DNA from: Sulfurospirillum sp964441765
GTDB taxonomy: Bacteria; Campylobacterota; Campylobacteria; Campylobacterales; Sulfurospirillaceae
DNA: 19,550 nt
Assembly (NCBI GenBank): GCA_964441765.1
Contig: CAYTVI010000038.1
Location: 1 to 19,550, forward strand
Reading direction: 5' to 3'
The notes beneath the pieces were generated by a model, which was given only the letters and a program-made list of their open reading frames with translations, was not told the DNA's origin and searched no databases. Numbering within the stretch: position 1 is the stretch's first letter; each line of letters begins with the position of its first letter. Shown one piece after another: positions 1 through 6,876 of the stretch. The position numbers were made by a program, and so were the translations under genes.

Positions 1-155
1 GCTTGTTCGTGTCTGGTTAAAATATGTTTAAAATAGTTTTGTTTATACACTTCGTCATAAACATTCATAATAGCACCACCAGGATAGCCAAAGACGACGC
101 TGACATTCTCCTTGCGTAGTGCTTCTATGACCATTTGGGAACCGCTTAACTCCAT
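1..155 (-). CDS. ilvB: Acetolactate synthase large subunit, N-terminal fragment
   Basis: Reading leftwards from ATG at 155 gives a 51-residue open N-terminus that runs off the window edge. It opens MELSGSQMVIEALRKENV and continues with VVFGYPGGAIMNVYDEV. The GYPGGAIMNVYD segment is the hallmark start of the catalytic subunit of acetohydroxyacid synthase, a ThDP- and FAD-dependent enzyme. It condenses pyruvate (or pyruvate plus 2-oxobutyrate) in the first common step of branched-chain amino acid synthesis. The E in TRHEQ near the cut edge matches the ThDP-activating glutamate of the family. A strong Shine-Dalgarno sequence (AAGGAGAGG) lies just before the ATG. The symbol could equally be ilvI or ilvG. 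An ilvH regulatory subunit would be expected beyond the left edge. Confidence 0.9.
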   Translation of the reverse strand, partial: MELSGSQMVIEALRKENVSVVFGYPGGAIMNVYDEVYKQNYFKHILTRHEQ

Positions 156-204
156 GACCTCTCCTTTACAAAAATAGTGTTTTTTAAAGTGCTACTCTAA
201 AAAA

Positions 205-220
205 GTGGGACATTATAACA
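205..220 (-). promoter_or_regulatory. Extended -10 promoter for the acetolactate synthase gene
   Basis: On the minus strand the sequence reads TGTTATAAT, with TATAAT at 217-212 and TGT at 220-218. This is a perfect extended -10 of the type typical of Campylobacterota housekeeping promoters. Transcription should start near 205, giving a leader of about 50 nt before the ATG at 155. I see no obvious leader peptide rich in Leu, Ile or Val, so attenuation is not supported. Confidence 0.6.
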
Positions 221-257
221 AATAAAGATTAAATAAGGCTCTTTTGCTTAAGAATTG

Positions 258-1163
258 TTAAGAACTCACAGCTTTGTTACAATTTGAAATAGCCACACCT
301 TCTCTCAACCCATCATCCATAACAATACAACTTTCAAATCCTAGTTTTTTCATAATCCCTTTTACTAAAATAATCCCAACAATGACCAAATCTCTACGAT
401 TGGTTCCTGTGTAACGTTCTGCTACATGTAAAGGCATAGCACTAAGCTCTTTCAGTGCTGTATCAAAGTCGTTTACATGTAAATGTTTTCCGTTGATTTT
501 TTCAGGTTCATAATGTTCATAGTCTAAACCTTGTAAAAAAGCGGCAACCGTTGTGGGTGTACCTGCTGTGGCGATAAGTTGTTTATAGGTTTGATGGATA
601 TTTTGATGCTCTTTTAAAAAAGCATCGGTCATTGACAAAAGTGATGCAATGTTTTCATCTAAATGTTCTTTAAAGCGTTCAGCTGTGGTTACAATACCAA
701 AAGGAAAGCTTTGACTTTTCTTTGCATTTTGGTAACACAAAGTCATTTCTGTTGACCCTCCTCCTAAATCAAAAAGGGCATAGGTATCATCATTTAATCC
801 CTCTCGTCTTAAGGCATATTCAATGGCTAAAGCCGTGTACGATGCCTCTTCTTCTCCACTAATAATACGAAATGATAATCCAAATTCTTCTTTAATGAGC
901 GCTAAAACTTCATCTGCATTGCTAGCAACACGCATCGCTTCTGTTGTCACACAAAAATTTGGTTCATGTGTAAAGTCAAAAAGAGTAGAAGCTTCGTGAA
1001 GTGCATTTAAAATATTCGTTTGCGCCTCTTCGCTAATACGCCCTGTGAGGTGTAAATCTTTAGCCGTGCGGACAATTCTTTCAAAGCAGCGTGTACGTTT
1101 ACATGTAAGAGAATCAAATTGGGCAATACGTAAGGTATTGGAGCCCAAATCACAAGTTATCAT
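258..1163 (-). CDS. Short Ppx/GppA-family phosphatase
   Basis: A 301-residue member of the exopolyphosphatase/guanosine pentaphosphatase family (ASKHA fold). The two phosphate loops are visible: DLGSNT at residues 5-10 and DLGGGST at 132-138. The conserved acidic motif ISGEEEA is at 101-107. These enzymes release phosphate from polyphosphate or convert pppGpp to ppGpp, linking the stringent response to phosphate storage. The protein holds only the two N-terminal actin-like domains. The C-terminal HD-like domain of the roughly 500-residue E. coli Ppx and GppA is absent, so substrate preference cannot be read from the sequence. It follows the small membrane gene by 3 bp and has almost no Shine-Dalgarno sequence of its own, so translational coupling is likely. 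Two copies of the TTACATGTAA palindrome and one near copy lie inside it. Confidence 0.85.
   Translation of the reverse strand: MITCDLGSNTLRIAQFDSLTCKRTRCFERIVRTAKDLHLTGRISEEAQTNILNALHEASTLFDFTHEPNFCVTTEAMRVASNADEVLALIKEEFGLSFRIISGEEEASYTALAIEYALRREGLNDDTYALFDLGGGSTEMTLCYQNAKKSQSFPFGIVTTAERFKEHLDENIASLLSMTDAFLKEHQNIHQTYKQLIATAGTPTTVAAFLQGLDYEHYEPEKINGKHLHVNDFDTALKELSAMPLHVAERYTGTNRRDLVIVGIILVKGIMKKLGFESCIVMDDGLREGVAISNCNKAVSS
473..482. repeat. TTACATGTAA palindrome, copy 1
   Basis: Inside the phosphatase gene, read as Leu-His-Val-Asn; flanks extend it to TTTACATGTAAA. A near copy, CTACATGTAA, lies 51 bp away at 422-431 and is also read Leu-His-Val. Confidence 0.9.
1099..1108. repeat. TTACATGTAA palindrome, copy 2
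   Basis: Near the 5' end of the phosphatase gene. It is the only coding copy in the other permitted frame, read as Thr-Cys-Lys. Confidence 0.9.
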
Positions 1164-1166
1164 GGA

Positions 1167-1388
1167 TTAAGATTTGCTAAAAATTTTTCTTACGATAAGC
1201 CAAAAGCCACGTAAAATTCCAATGACAAGATAAAGCAAAAACGTGTAGAGTAAAGGATGATAAGGCATTTTATGCGTTGCTAAATGTTTGAGGTGTTCAA
1301 GAGGATGACTTAGCCACTGGGTCATGTGCATGCCTAACGCAAGAAACAAAAATAAGACACTAAAGATCAATACTTCTTTTTTTAACAT
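1167..1388 (-). CDS. Small membrane protein of unknown function
   Basis: I do not recognise this protein. From ATG 1388 it starts MLKKEVLIFSVLFLFLALG, a lysine-rich N-terminus followed by a first hydrophobic helix. A histidine-containing loop (HPLEHLKHLATHKMPYHP) comes next, then a second helix (LLYTFLLYLVIGIL) and a basic tail. That gives about 73 residues with two membrane segments, probably with both ends in the cytoplasm. An in-frame ATG at 1403 would add five residues. I prefer 1388 because a weak GAAAG ribosome-binding sequence precedes it. It is the first gene of a short unit with the phosphatase. The loop histidines could bind metal, but nothing else supports that. Confidence 0.55.
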   Translation of the reverse strand: MLKKEVLIFSVLFLFLALGMHMTQWLSHPLEHLKHLATHKMPYHPLLYTFLLYLVIGILRGFWLIVRKIFSKS

Positions 1389-1452
1389 ACAAAATACTTT
1401 CATCAAAAAATTTAAACAATTGTATGAAAAAAAGACTTAAGCATAGGTTTCG

Positions 1453-1469
1453 AATAATGTTACATTATT
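1453..1469. promoter_or_regulatory. 17-bp perfect palindrome between divergent units
   Basis: AATAATGT-T-ACATTATT is a perfect 8+1+8 inverted repeat. It lies between the small membrane protein/phosphatase unit and the flavoprotein operon. Its position upstream of both promoters suits a dimeric regulator. It does not match the FNR (TTGAT-N4-ATCAA) or Fur consensus that I know. Confidence 0.4.
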
Positions 1470-1471
1470 GG

Positions 1472-1516
1472 GATAATTTTAGAATATTATAAATAACTAA
1501 AATTATCAACTATAAT
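1472..1516 (+). promoter_or_regulatory. Flavoprotein operon promoter with 11-bp inverted repeat operator
   Basis: GATAATTTTAG (1472-1482) and CTAAAATTATC (1497-1507) form a perfect 11-bp inverted repeat separated by 14 nt. Three bases after the right arm comes TATAAT (1511-1516), a consensus -10. Transcription would start near 1523. The right arm therefore fills the space just upstream of the -10, and the left arm lies near -45. That geometry fits a repressor or activator bound at two half-sites about 25 bp apart. The regulator is not in the window. Confidence 0.5.
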
Positions 1517-1588
1517 ATTACTAAATAAAGAAAATCTTATATTTTAATATGTAGAATGACGAAATATACCAAAAAGAAGGATGGGCAA

Positions 1589-3058
1589 ATGAAGTCAGAC
1601 AAAATCATCGAAGAGATTCTTCATGAGATTGAAAAGCATGAAGGTGTGATGTCACGCCGTGATGCGATGAAGTTTTTAGCAGTTTCTCCTGTCGCCGCAA
1701 GTGTGCTTGCAAGTACGACAACAGCAACAAATGCACTCGCAGCATCAGATGCAAAGGGAAAAATTTTGATTGTTGGTGGAGGCTTAGCGGGTGTTGCTAC
1801 GGCAGCTAAGCTGACCAGTAGACTTTCAAATCCAGATATAACCATCATCGAGCCTAATCCAAAATCGGTTTCGTATCAACCTGGGCAAACGCTTATTGCT
1901 GGCGGTGTATGGCAAAAAAGTGACATTGAGTACGAAACAGAAAAATTTATGCCAAAAGGTGTAAAGTGGATTAAAGAGAGTGTTGTCTCTTTTGATCCAA
2001 AAAGTAACACGGTTAAAACATCGGGTGGACAAGAAATTGGTTATGACTATATGGTTGTAGCAACAGGATTGGTACTGGATTTTGCTGCGATTAAAGGATT
2101 AGAAGGTGTGATTACCTCTTATGGTGCCAATGATGTTGTCAAACAAAAAGTAGGTAAAAATGGGGTTTATTCTATCTATTTTGCTGATGGTGCGGTTGAT
2201 ACATACAAAGGTATCCAAGAATTGATTGTCAAAGCAAAAGCACATAAAGGTGCTGAAAAACTTCAAGCACTCTTTAGCGATCCTGCCACCCCTATTAAAT
2301 GTGGTGGTGCACCTAAGAAAATTATGTATATCGTGCATGATTTATTAGTCAAAGCAGGTGTTAGAGATAAAGTAGAGCTCATTTTCCTTCCCAGTGGCGA
2401 TAAAATGTTTGGTGTACCTGAATATAACACGGCTATTTTTGAACAATTTAAAGCCAGAGATTTTAAATGGGAATTTAAAACCAATCTTGTTGCCATCGAT
2501 ACAGAGAAAAAAATAGCAACATTTGAGAAAAAATGGCTCGAAAAAGGTGAATATGATGAGGATTTGAAAGAATATACCATGATTTCAATGAGTAAAAATA
2601 TTGATAAAAAATATGACTTTATTCACGTAACACCTCCTCAAAAAGCACCCGATGCTGTTGGTAAGTCTCCTATTGGGTCGGCAAAAAGCTGGGTACCTGT
2701 GGTTCAAGAAACTTTACAACATGTCACATATAAAAACGTTTTTGCACTGGGTGACGTAGCGGCAGTTCCGATGGGAAAAACGGGAGGAAGTGCACGAAAA
2801 CAATACAATGTAGTGGCTGAAAACCTTATCGCTGTTATGGAGAAAAAAGAGACCTTACCTGCAAAGTACGATGGTTATACAGTATGTCCGTTGATTACAA
2901 GTCTTGGAACTGTAATGTTGGCTGAATTTAATTGGACAGCAAAACCTACACCGTCTTTCCCTCTTGACCCTTCGCAAGAACGTTGGATTTGGTGGTTACT
3001 TAAAGTGTATGCGCTTAAACCAATGACAATTTACGGTATGCTTTCAGGCAGAGCTTAA
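1589..3058 (+). CDS. Tat-exported SQRDL-like sulfide:quinone reductase flavoprotein
   Basis: FAD-dependent oxidoreductase of the sulfide:quinone reductase family; residue numbers count from the upstream in-frame ATG at 1556. A twin-arginine signal, SRRDAMKFLA (33-42), and a hydrophobic stretch ending near ALAAS predict export. The FAD loop GGGLAG is at 74-79. The two redox cysteines of SQR are kept: C249 in KCGGAPKK and C444 in YDGYTVCPLIT. The latter, with HVTPPQKAPD (357-366), ETLQH and the C-terminal FPLDPSQER, resembles mitochondrial SQRDL (type II) more than bacterial type I SQR. The tail LLKVYALKPMTIYGMLSGR resembles the membrane-docking end of SQR. It should oxidise sulfide to polysulfide, or run in reverse, at the outer face of the inner membrane. 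I chose ATG 1589 because AAGGA lies seven bases before it; ATG 1556 has no such site. It is the first gene of an operon with two cytochromes. Confidence 0.8.
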   Translation: MKSDKIIEEILHEIEKHEGVMSRRDAMKFLAVSPVAASVLASTTTATNALAASDAKGKILIVGGGLAGVATAAKLTSRLSNPDITIIEPNPKSVSYQPGQTLIAGGVWQKSDIEYETEKFMPKGVKWIKESVVSFDPKSNTVKTSGGQEIGYDYMVVATGLVLDFAAIKGLEGVITSYGANDVVKQKVGKNGVYSIYFADGAVDTYKGIQELIVKAKAHKGAEKLQALFSDPATPIKCGGAPKKIMYIVHDLLVKAGVRDKVELIFLPSGDKMFGVPEYNTAIFEQFKARDFKWEFKTNLVAIDTEKKIATFEKKWLEKGEYDEDLKEYTMISMSKNIDKKYDFIHVTPPQKAPDAVGKSPIGSAKSWVPVVQETLQHVTYKNVFALGDVAAVPMGKTGGSARKQYNVVAENLIAVMEKKETLPAKYDGYTVCPLITSLGTVMLAEFNWTAKPTPSFPLDPSQERWIWWLLKVYALKPMTIYGMLSGRA

Positions 3059-3088
3059 TTTTAGTTATAATAATAAAAGGAAAAAATT

Positions 3089-3463
3089 ATGAAAAAAATA
3101 ACATTAACGCTTTTTACACTCACGACAATGTTGGTTTTAAGTGGCTGTGGTGATAAACCAAAGTCAGATATTGTTACGTATAAATACACGCCTGCTGAAG
3201 TCTATAAAGCAACATGTGCGCATTGTCATGGTGATAAAGGTGAAGGAATGCCTGAGAAAAAAGGTCCAGCGATTGATAAAAAAACCATTCCAGAACTTGA
3301 GATGGATTTGTTTGATATCAAAAATGGTGGACTTGGTCAGTCAACAGCAAGTGAGCATGATGTGATGGAACATAATATGAAAAAGCTCAAGGAAAAAGGC
3401 TACGAATACGATGTTAAAGCCATGGCAAACTATATTTATAATTCGTTTAATCGTGCTAAATAA
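3089..3463 (+). CDS. Monohaem cytochrome c lipoprotein
   Basis: A 124-residue exported cytochrome. The N-terminus MKKITLTLFTLTTMLVLSGC is a lipoprotein signal with lipobox LSGC (17-20), so the mature protein should be acylated at C20. One haem-binding CXXCH motif is present, CAHCH at 43-47 (haem thioethers at C43 and C46, axial H47). Met97 or Met93 in DVMEHNMKKLKEKGY is the candidate sixth ligand. The length fits a class I small cytochrome c. An AAGGA ribosome-binding site precedes the ATG, 30 bp after the flavoprotein gene. By position it should pass electrons between the flavoprotein and the b-type/dihaem protein encoded next. It could replace the FccA cytochrome subunit of flavocytochrome c, but it is a separate lipid-anchored protein. 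Confidence 0.85.
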   Translation: MKKITLTLFTLTTMLVLSGCGDKPKSDIVTYKYTPAEVYKATCAHCHGDKGEGMPEKKGPAIDKKTIPELEMDLFDIKNGGLGQSTASEHDVMEHNMKKLKEKGYEYDVKAMANYIYNSFNRAK

Positions 3464-3475
3464 AAATACAAAATC

Positions 3476-3511
3476 ACTATTTTTTGATGGGATTTCCCAT
3501 CAAAAAATAGT
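3476..3511 (+). terminator. Perfect 16-bp hairpin between the two cytochrome genes
   Basis: ACTATTTTTTGATGGG (3476-3491) pairs without mismatch with CCCATCAAAAAATAGT (3496-3511) around the 4-nt loop ATTT. It starts 12 nt after the cytochrome c stop and ends 13 nt before the next ATG. A following GTGTTTTTAA gives only a weak U-run, so it may be a partial terminator or a stabiliser of the upstream mRNA 3' end rather than a full stop. Confidence 0.65.
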
Positions 3512-3524
3512 AAAGTGTTTTTAA

Positions 3525-4652
3525 ATGCATCAAAAAAAAGGCTTAGTTTACGTTTGGCCCTTGTGTACACGCATCATTCATTGGATGCTTGCCCTCTCTT
3601 TTTTATTTTCTTTCATAACAGCTTTTTTTCATCACTACTTTACACTGCATAGTGCGTTTGGTTATCTCTTTGGAGTTATTCTTCTTTTTAGGCTTCTTTG
3701 GGGATTTATAGGTCCAGATTATGGTACGTTTATGATGTTTACCTTGCGCTTGGATGCTTTACGTTTCTATTTTGAAGAAAAAGTAAAAAATCGTTGGCGT
3801 AAAATTCATCCCGGCCACAATCCTGCTTCGAGTTGGTTTACACTGATTGTATTAAGTTTGGGGCTCGTTATAGTTTTTAGTGGTCTTTTGCTGTATGGTA
3901 TTCAAGAAGGGAGTGGTTTGTTTGGTTTTTTAAATGCGAACTACTTTTCTAAAAGTTTTTATATTGATCATTTTCATCGAATATCCTCTTTTATTTTATT
4001 GGCATGGGCATTTATTCATATTATGGGTGTTTTAATTGAGCAGTTTTACCATAAAACACAGATGGTTTTTGCCATGCTCTCAGGCTATAAACGTTGCGAG
4101 GGAGATGATACTTCTATCTCATTTTTACATCAACTCTTAGCGTATAGCGCAATCTTACTAGCGTGCGGTATTTTTTATACAGTAGCGTTTAAACAGGAGA
4201 GTTTACTTACTAACACTATTTTTCAAAAAAGAGTCTATGCTGAAGAAAATCATGCTTTTGATATCAAGTGTGGTAAGTGTCATAAACACTACCCTCCTTT
4301 TATGTTACCTCAAGCATCATGGGAAAAATTGATGGATGGGTTGTCCAATCATTTTGGTGAAGAGATTTTGGAGCATAATATTTCTAAACCAGATCAAAAG
4401 AGCATTCGAGCTTATTTGGTGAGCAATAGTGCAGAGAGTTCAACGCATAAGCTAGCGTTTAAGACCTTAGAGTCTTTAGGTGAGATACGCCCTATTTCTA
4501 TCACAAAATCACCCTATTGGCGTGAAGCACATCGGCATATTGATGATTCGTTTTTTAAACATCCTGAAGTCAAAGATAAATCAAACTGTTTTGTGTGTCA
4601 CCAAAATTTTGAATACGGTATTTTTGATAACGCGCTTATTCGTTTACCTTAG
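3525..4652 (+). CDS. Cytochrome b561 fused to a dihaem cytochrome c domain
   Basis: A 375-residue two-part protein. Residues 1-220 form a four-helix cytochrome b561-type membrane domain. It opens with YVWPLCTRIIHWMLA (H19 a likely haem ligand); further candidate histidines are at H42, H149/H151 and H165. Residues about 240-375 match the DHC (dihaem cytochrome c) family. They have CGKCH (249-253), YPPFMLPQASW, HFGE, PYWREAHRHID and CFVCH (355-359), and end in the typical GIFDNALIRLP. The b domain would exchange electrons with quinone and the periplasmic dihaem domain with the upstream cytochrome c. No good Shine-Dalgarno sequence precedes ATG 3525, which lies 13 nt after the hairpin. The 3' end overlaps the convergent gene by 17 bp. 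Confidence 0.85.
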   Translation: MHQKKGLVYVWPLCTRIIHWMLALSFLFSFITAFFHHYFTLHSAFGYLFGVILLFRLLWGFIGPDYGTFMMFTLRLDALRFYFEEKVKNRWRKIHPGHNPASSWFTLIVLSLGLVIVFSGLLLYGIQEGSGLFGFLNANYFSKSFYIDHFHRISSFILLAWAFIHIMGVLIEQFYHKTQMVFAMLSGYKRCEGDDTSISFLHQLLAYSAILLACGIFYTVAFKQESLLTNTIFQKRVYAEENHAFDIKCGKCHKHYPPFMLPQASWEKLMDGLSNHFGEEILEHNISKPDQKSIRAYLVSNSAESSTHKLAFKTLESLGEIRPISITKSPYWREAHRHIDDSFFKHPEVKDKSNCFVCHQNFEYGIFDNALIRLP

Positions 4653-5010
4653 ACCAAAGGGCTTCAGCTTCTTTGCGGGTTGATGCGTAATGAATGTTTT
4701 GGAGCCCAATTTTTTTATCGGTGCGTATTAATTTTTTTAAATTTTCAGTGTTTGCACCTGTTATTCTAATAACTCTTGAAATAGAAAATTTTTGAAGCAT
4801 CATCTGACTTAATTTACACATGACTTCAACATCATACTCAGAAGAGATTTTGCACAGACTCATATCATTGACGATGATAAATTCTTTTTTAAATTCAGAA
4901 CATTTTTGACTAAATTCAGTAATGTACTCGGGTAGTTTATCTTTGGGAGTCATGCCAATAATATTGATAAATAAAATATTGTTTTCTTTATCGACACGAA
5001 ACGTTAACAT
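4636..5010 (-). CDS. Conserved-looking small soluble protein, possibly STAS-like
   Basis: I do not recognise this 124-residue protein with certainty. It has no signal peptide, membrane segment or cysteine pair. The order of short strands and helices recalls the STAS/SpoIIAA fold: MLTFRVDKENNILFINIIG, a helix, EFIIVNDMSLCKIS, a helix, then SRVIRITGAN. That resemblance is weak and the fold is a guess. Evidence that it is real: a good AAGGAG ribosome-binding site just before ATG 5010, a TGTTATACT extended -10 at 5055-5047, and an intact frame. It is transcribed against the cytochrome b gene and shares its last 17 bp with it. Confidence 0.6.
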   Translation of the reverse strand: MLTFRVDKENNILFINIIGMTPKDKLPEYITEFSQKCSEFKKEFIIVNDMSLCKISSEYDVEVMCKLSQMMLQKFSISRVIRITGANTENLKKLIRTDKKIGLQNIHYASTRKEAEALWSKVNE

Positions 5011-5046
5011 GGTTCTCCTTTTCTAATTCATCACTTTTAAAATTAA

Positions 5047-5055
5047 AGTATAACA
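5047..5055 (-). promoter_or_regulatory. Extended -10 promoter for the 4636-5010 gene
   Basis: The minus strand reads TGTTATACT, one base from the perfect extended -10 seen in front of the acetolactate synthase gene. It would start RNA near 5040, about 30 nt before the ATG at 5010. Confidence 0.55.
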
Positions 5056-5098
5056 CACTTTACGCAAAACTGAAATCATTTAGAGATTATATTTTGGC

Positions 5099-5144
5099 TA
5101 TAATATAAATCACTTTTATGCATTTACATGTAAAAAGAAGTGAT
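5099..5144 (+). promoter_or_regulatory. pdxJ promoter and leader hairpin enclosing a TTACATGTAA palindrome
   Basis: TATAAT at 5099-5104, preceded by TTTTGGC, is a clear -10, with a start near 5111. Across and after the start, ATCACTT (5109-5115) and AAGTGAT (5138-5144) form a perfect 7-bp inverted repeat. The palindrome TTTACATGTAAA (5123-5134) sits in its loop and could form a second, nested hairpin. An AAGGA ribosome-binding site lies downstream, before ATG 5168. Confidence 0.5.
5124..5133. repeat. TTACATGTAA palindrome, copy 3
   Basis: The only non-coding copy: in the pdxJ leader, extended to TTTACATGTAAA, in the loop of a 7-bp inverted repeat. Confidence 0.9.
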
Positions 5145-5167
5145 GTATTTTAAAAAAAGGATATTCG

Positions 5168-5947
5168 ATGCTTTTAGGTGTAAATATCGATCATATCGCT
5201 GTTTTGAGAGAAGCACGTAAGATTAATGACCCTGACCCTTTGGATGCTTTAAGCATTGTGAAGCGCTCAGGTGCCGATCAAATCACAATTCATTTACGAG
5301 AAGATAGACGCCATATTCATGACGATGATGCACAAAAAATTATTCAAAATTCGCATTTGCCTGTTAATTTAGAGTGTGCGATTAGCGAAGAGATGATTGA
5401 AAAAGCTCTTTTACTGCATCCGCATCGTGTCACGCTAGTGCCTGAAAAAAGAGAAGAAGTGACAACAGAGGGCGGGCTGGACGTGATTAAAAATTTTGAT
5501 ACGATTGCTCGTATTGCTGAAAAATTTAAAGATGCTCATATCGAGCTTTCTTTATTTATTGACCCCTCTTTTGACATGGTAGAAGCCTCAGCTAAGCTCA
5601 AAGCGCAGTGGGTGGAACTGCACACAGGAACCTATGCCAATCTTTATGCGATGCTCTATTCCAATCTTTCAGCTTCGCACCACAGCATTAAAGCGCTTGA
5701 GTTAGACCGAGAAACATTACATGTAAAGTTAGAGCAAGCAACAAAAGAGCTAGCACACACAGCACAAAAAGCGCATCACTTAGGGCTAAAAGTGGCTGCT
5801 GGGCATGGGCTAAATTATCATAATATTAAAGCGATTAAAGCCATGAAAGAGATTATTGAGCTTAATATTGGACAAAGTATTATTGCGCGTTCTGTTTTCA
5901 CAGGACTTGAACGTGCAATCAAAGAGATGGTGGAACTTCTAAAATGA
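5168..5947 (+). CDS. pdxJ: Pyridoxine 5'-phosphate synthase
   Basis: A 259-residue TIM-barrel enzyme that closes the pyridine ring of vitamin B6. It joins 3-amino-2-oxopropyl phosphate (from the PdxA product) with 1-deoxyxylulose 5-phosphate. Family signatures in order: GVNIDHIAVLR (4-14; N6, D8, H9), IHLREDRRHI (41-50), VNLECA with E69, VPEKREEVTTEGGLD (91-105), AAGHGLNYHN (210-219) with H213, and the phosphate-binding NIGQSIIARSVF near the C-terminus. The length is normal for the family. AAGGA precedes the ATG. The stop overlaps the pdxA start (ATGA), so the two enzymes that act in sequence are translationally coupled. Confidence 0.97.
   Translation: MLLGVNIDHIAVLREARKINDPDPLDALSIVKRSGADQITIHLREDRRHIHDDDAQKIIQNSHLPVNLECAISEEMIEKALLLHPHRVTLVPEKREEVTTEGGLDVIKNFDTIARIAEKFKDAHIELSLFIDPSFDMVEASAKLKAQWVELHTGTYANLYAMLYSNLSASHHSIKALELDRETLHVKLEQATKELAHTAQKAHHLGLKVAAGHGLNYHNIKAIKAMKEIIELNIGQSIIARSVFTGLERAIKEMVELLK
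5717..5726. repeat. TTACATGTAA palindrome, copy 4
   Basis: Inside pdxJ, read as Leu-His-Val-Lys. Confidence 0.9.
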
Positions 5948-6876
5948 AAATAGCAATTAGCATCGGTGACTTAAACGGTATAGGATTAGAAATCGCTCTA
6001 CGGGCACATGAAGAGGTGTGTAAGCATTGCCAACCGATTTATTGCATCAATGAAAGTATGTTGGCATGGGGCGCTGCACTTTTAGGTTTGGATGTTCCAA
6101 AAGATTTTGAGATACGTGATTGTGGTAAGATTTTTGAAATTCAGCCCGGCATTTGCAGTGCTGAAGCGGGTGAATCTTCGTATGACTCTTTCATCACCGC
6201 TGTGGCTTTGGCTAAAAGCAAAGAAGTAAGCGGCATTGTGACGTTGCCTATCAACAAAGAATCATGGGCATTGGCTGGGCTTGAATACAAAGGACATACC
6301 GATGCACTCAGTGACCTTCTAGGATGTGATGCTATGATGATGCTAGGATGCGAAGAGATGTTTACAATACTGTATACGCATCATATTCCGCTCAAAGATG
6401 TCTCGCATGAGATAAAAGCAAAAAAACTCAAACCTTTTTTACTCAAAGTGTATGAAGAATTAGGGGTTGAACATATTGCTGTTTTAGGGTTTAATCCTCA
6501 CGCTGGAGACAATGGCGTCATCGGTGATGAAGATGAAGAGATTAAAAAAGCTATAGTAAAAGCCAATCATTTCTTAGAGCGAGAAGTTTTCTTTGGTCCT
6601 TTTGTTCCTGACATGGCATTTACGAAAGCCAATCGCGAAAAGTTTACCCATTTTGTCTGTATGTACCATGACCAAGGGTTGATTCCTCTTAAAATGCTCT
6701 ATTTTGAAGAGAGCATCAATGTCAGCCTAAACGCTGGAGTGGTTAGAACATCTGTTGATCATGGAACAGCATTTGATATTGCCTATAAAGATGCCAACCC
6801 TTCACTCTCAAGTTACATCAATGCTGTAAAAGAAGCCGTTAAATTAGCGTTTGGAAAGACACTTTTGACATTTTAA
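5944..6876 (+). CDS. pdxA: 4-hydroxythreonine-4-phosphate dehydrogenase
   Basis: A 310-residue NAD(P)-dependent dehydrogenase that oxidises and decarboxylates 4-phosphohydroxy-L-threonine, supplying the substrate of PdxJ. The three divalent-metal histidines are recognisable: H147 in YTHHIPLKDV, H186 in NPHAGDNG and H242 in MYHDQGLIPLK. GHTDAL (117-122) is the substrate-binding segment. The N-terminal motif reads SIGDLNGIGLE, where many PdxA proteins have GDPAGIGPE; I take this as a lineage variant, since every metal ligand is present. The gene starts inside the last codons of pdxJ. It ends in a 4-bp overlap with the convergent nickel ATPase gene, with no terminator hairpin visible between them. 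Confidence 0.96.
   Translation: MKIAISIGDLNGIGLEIALRAHEEVCKHCQPIYCINESMLAWGAALLGLDVPKDFEIRDCGKIFEIQPGICSAEAGESSYDSFITAVALAKSKEVSGIVTLPINKESWALAGLEYKGHTDALSDLLGCDAMMMLGCEEMFTILYTHHIPLKDVSHEIKAKKLKPFLLKVYEELGVEHIAVLGFNPHAGDNGVIGDEDEEIKKAIVKANHFLEREVFFGPFVPDMAFTKANREKFTHFVCMYHDQGLIPLKMLYFEESINVSLNAGVVRTSVDHGTAFDIAYKDANPSLSSYINAVKEAVKLAFGKTLLTF

Noticed and set aside
247..262. CTTAA...TTAAG inverted repeat at the phosphatase stop codon
   Set aside because: Five A/T-rich pairs with no T-run following on the minus strand; not a convincing terminator.
2719..2724. ACATGT cores at 2719, 3212 and 7671 as further iterated palindromes
   Set aside because: Flanking bases do not match TTACATGTAA within one mismatch, so they were not counted.
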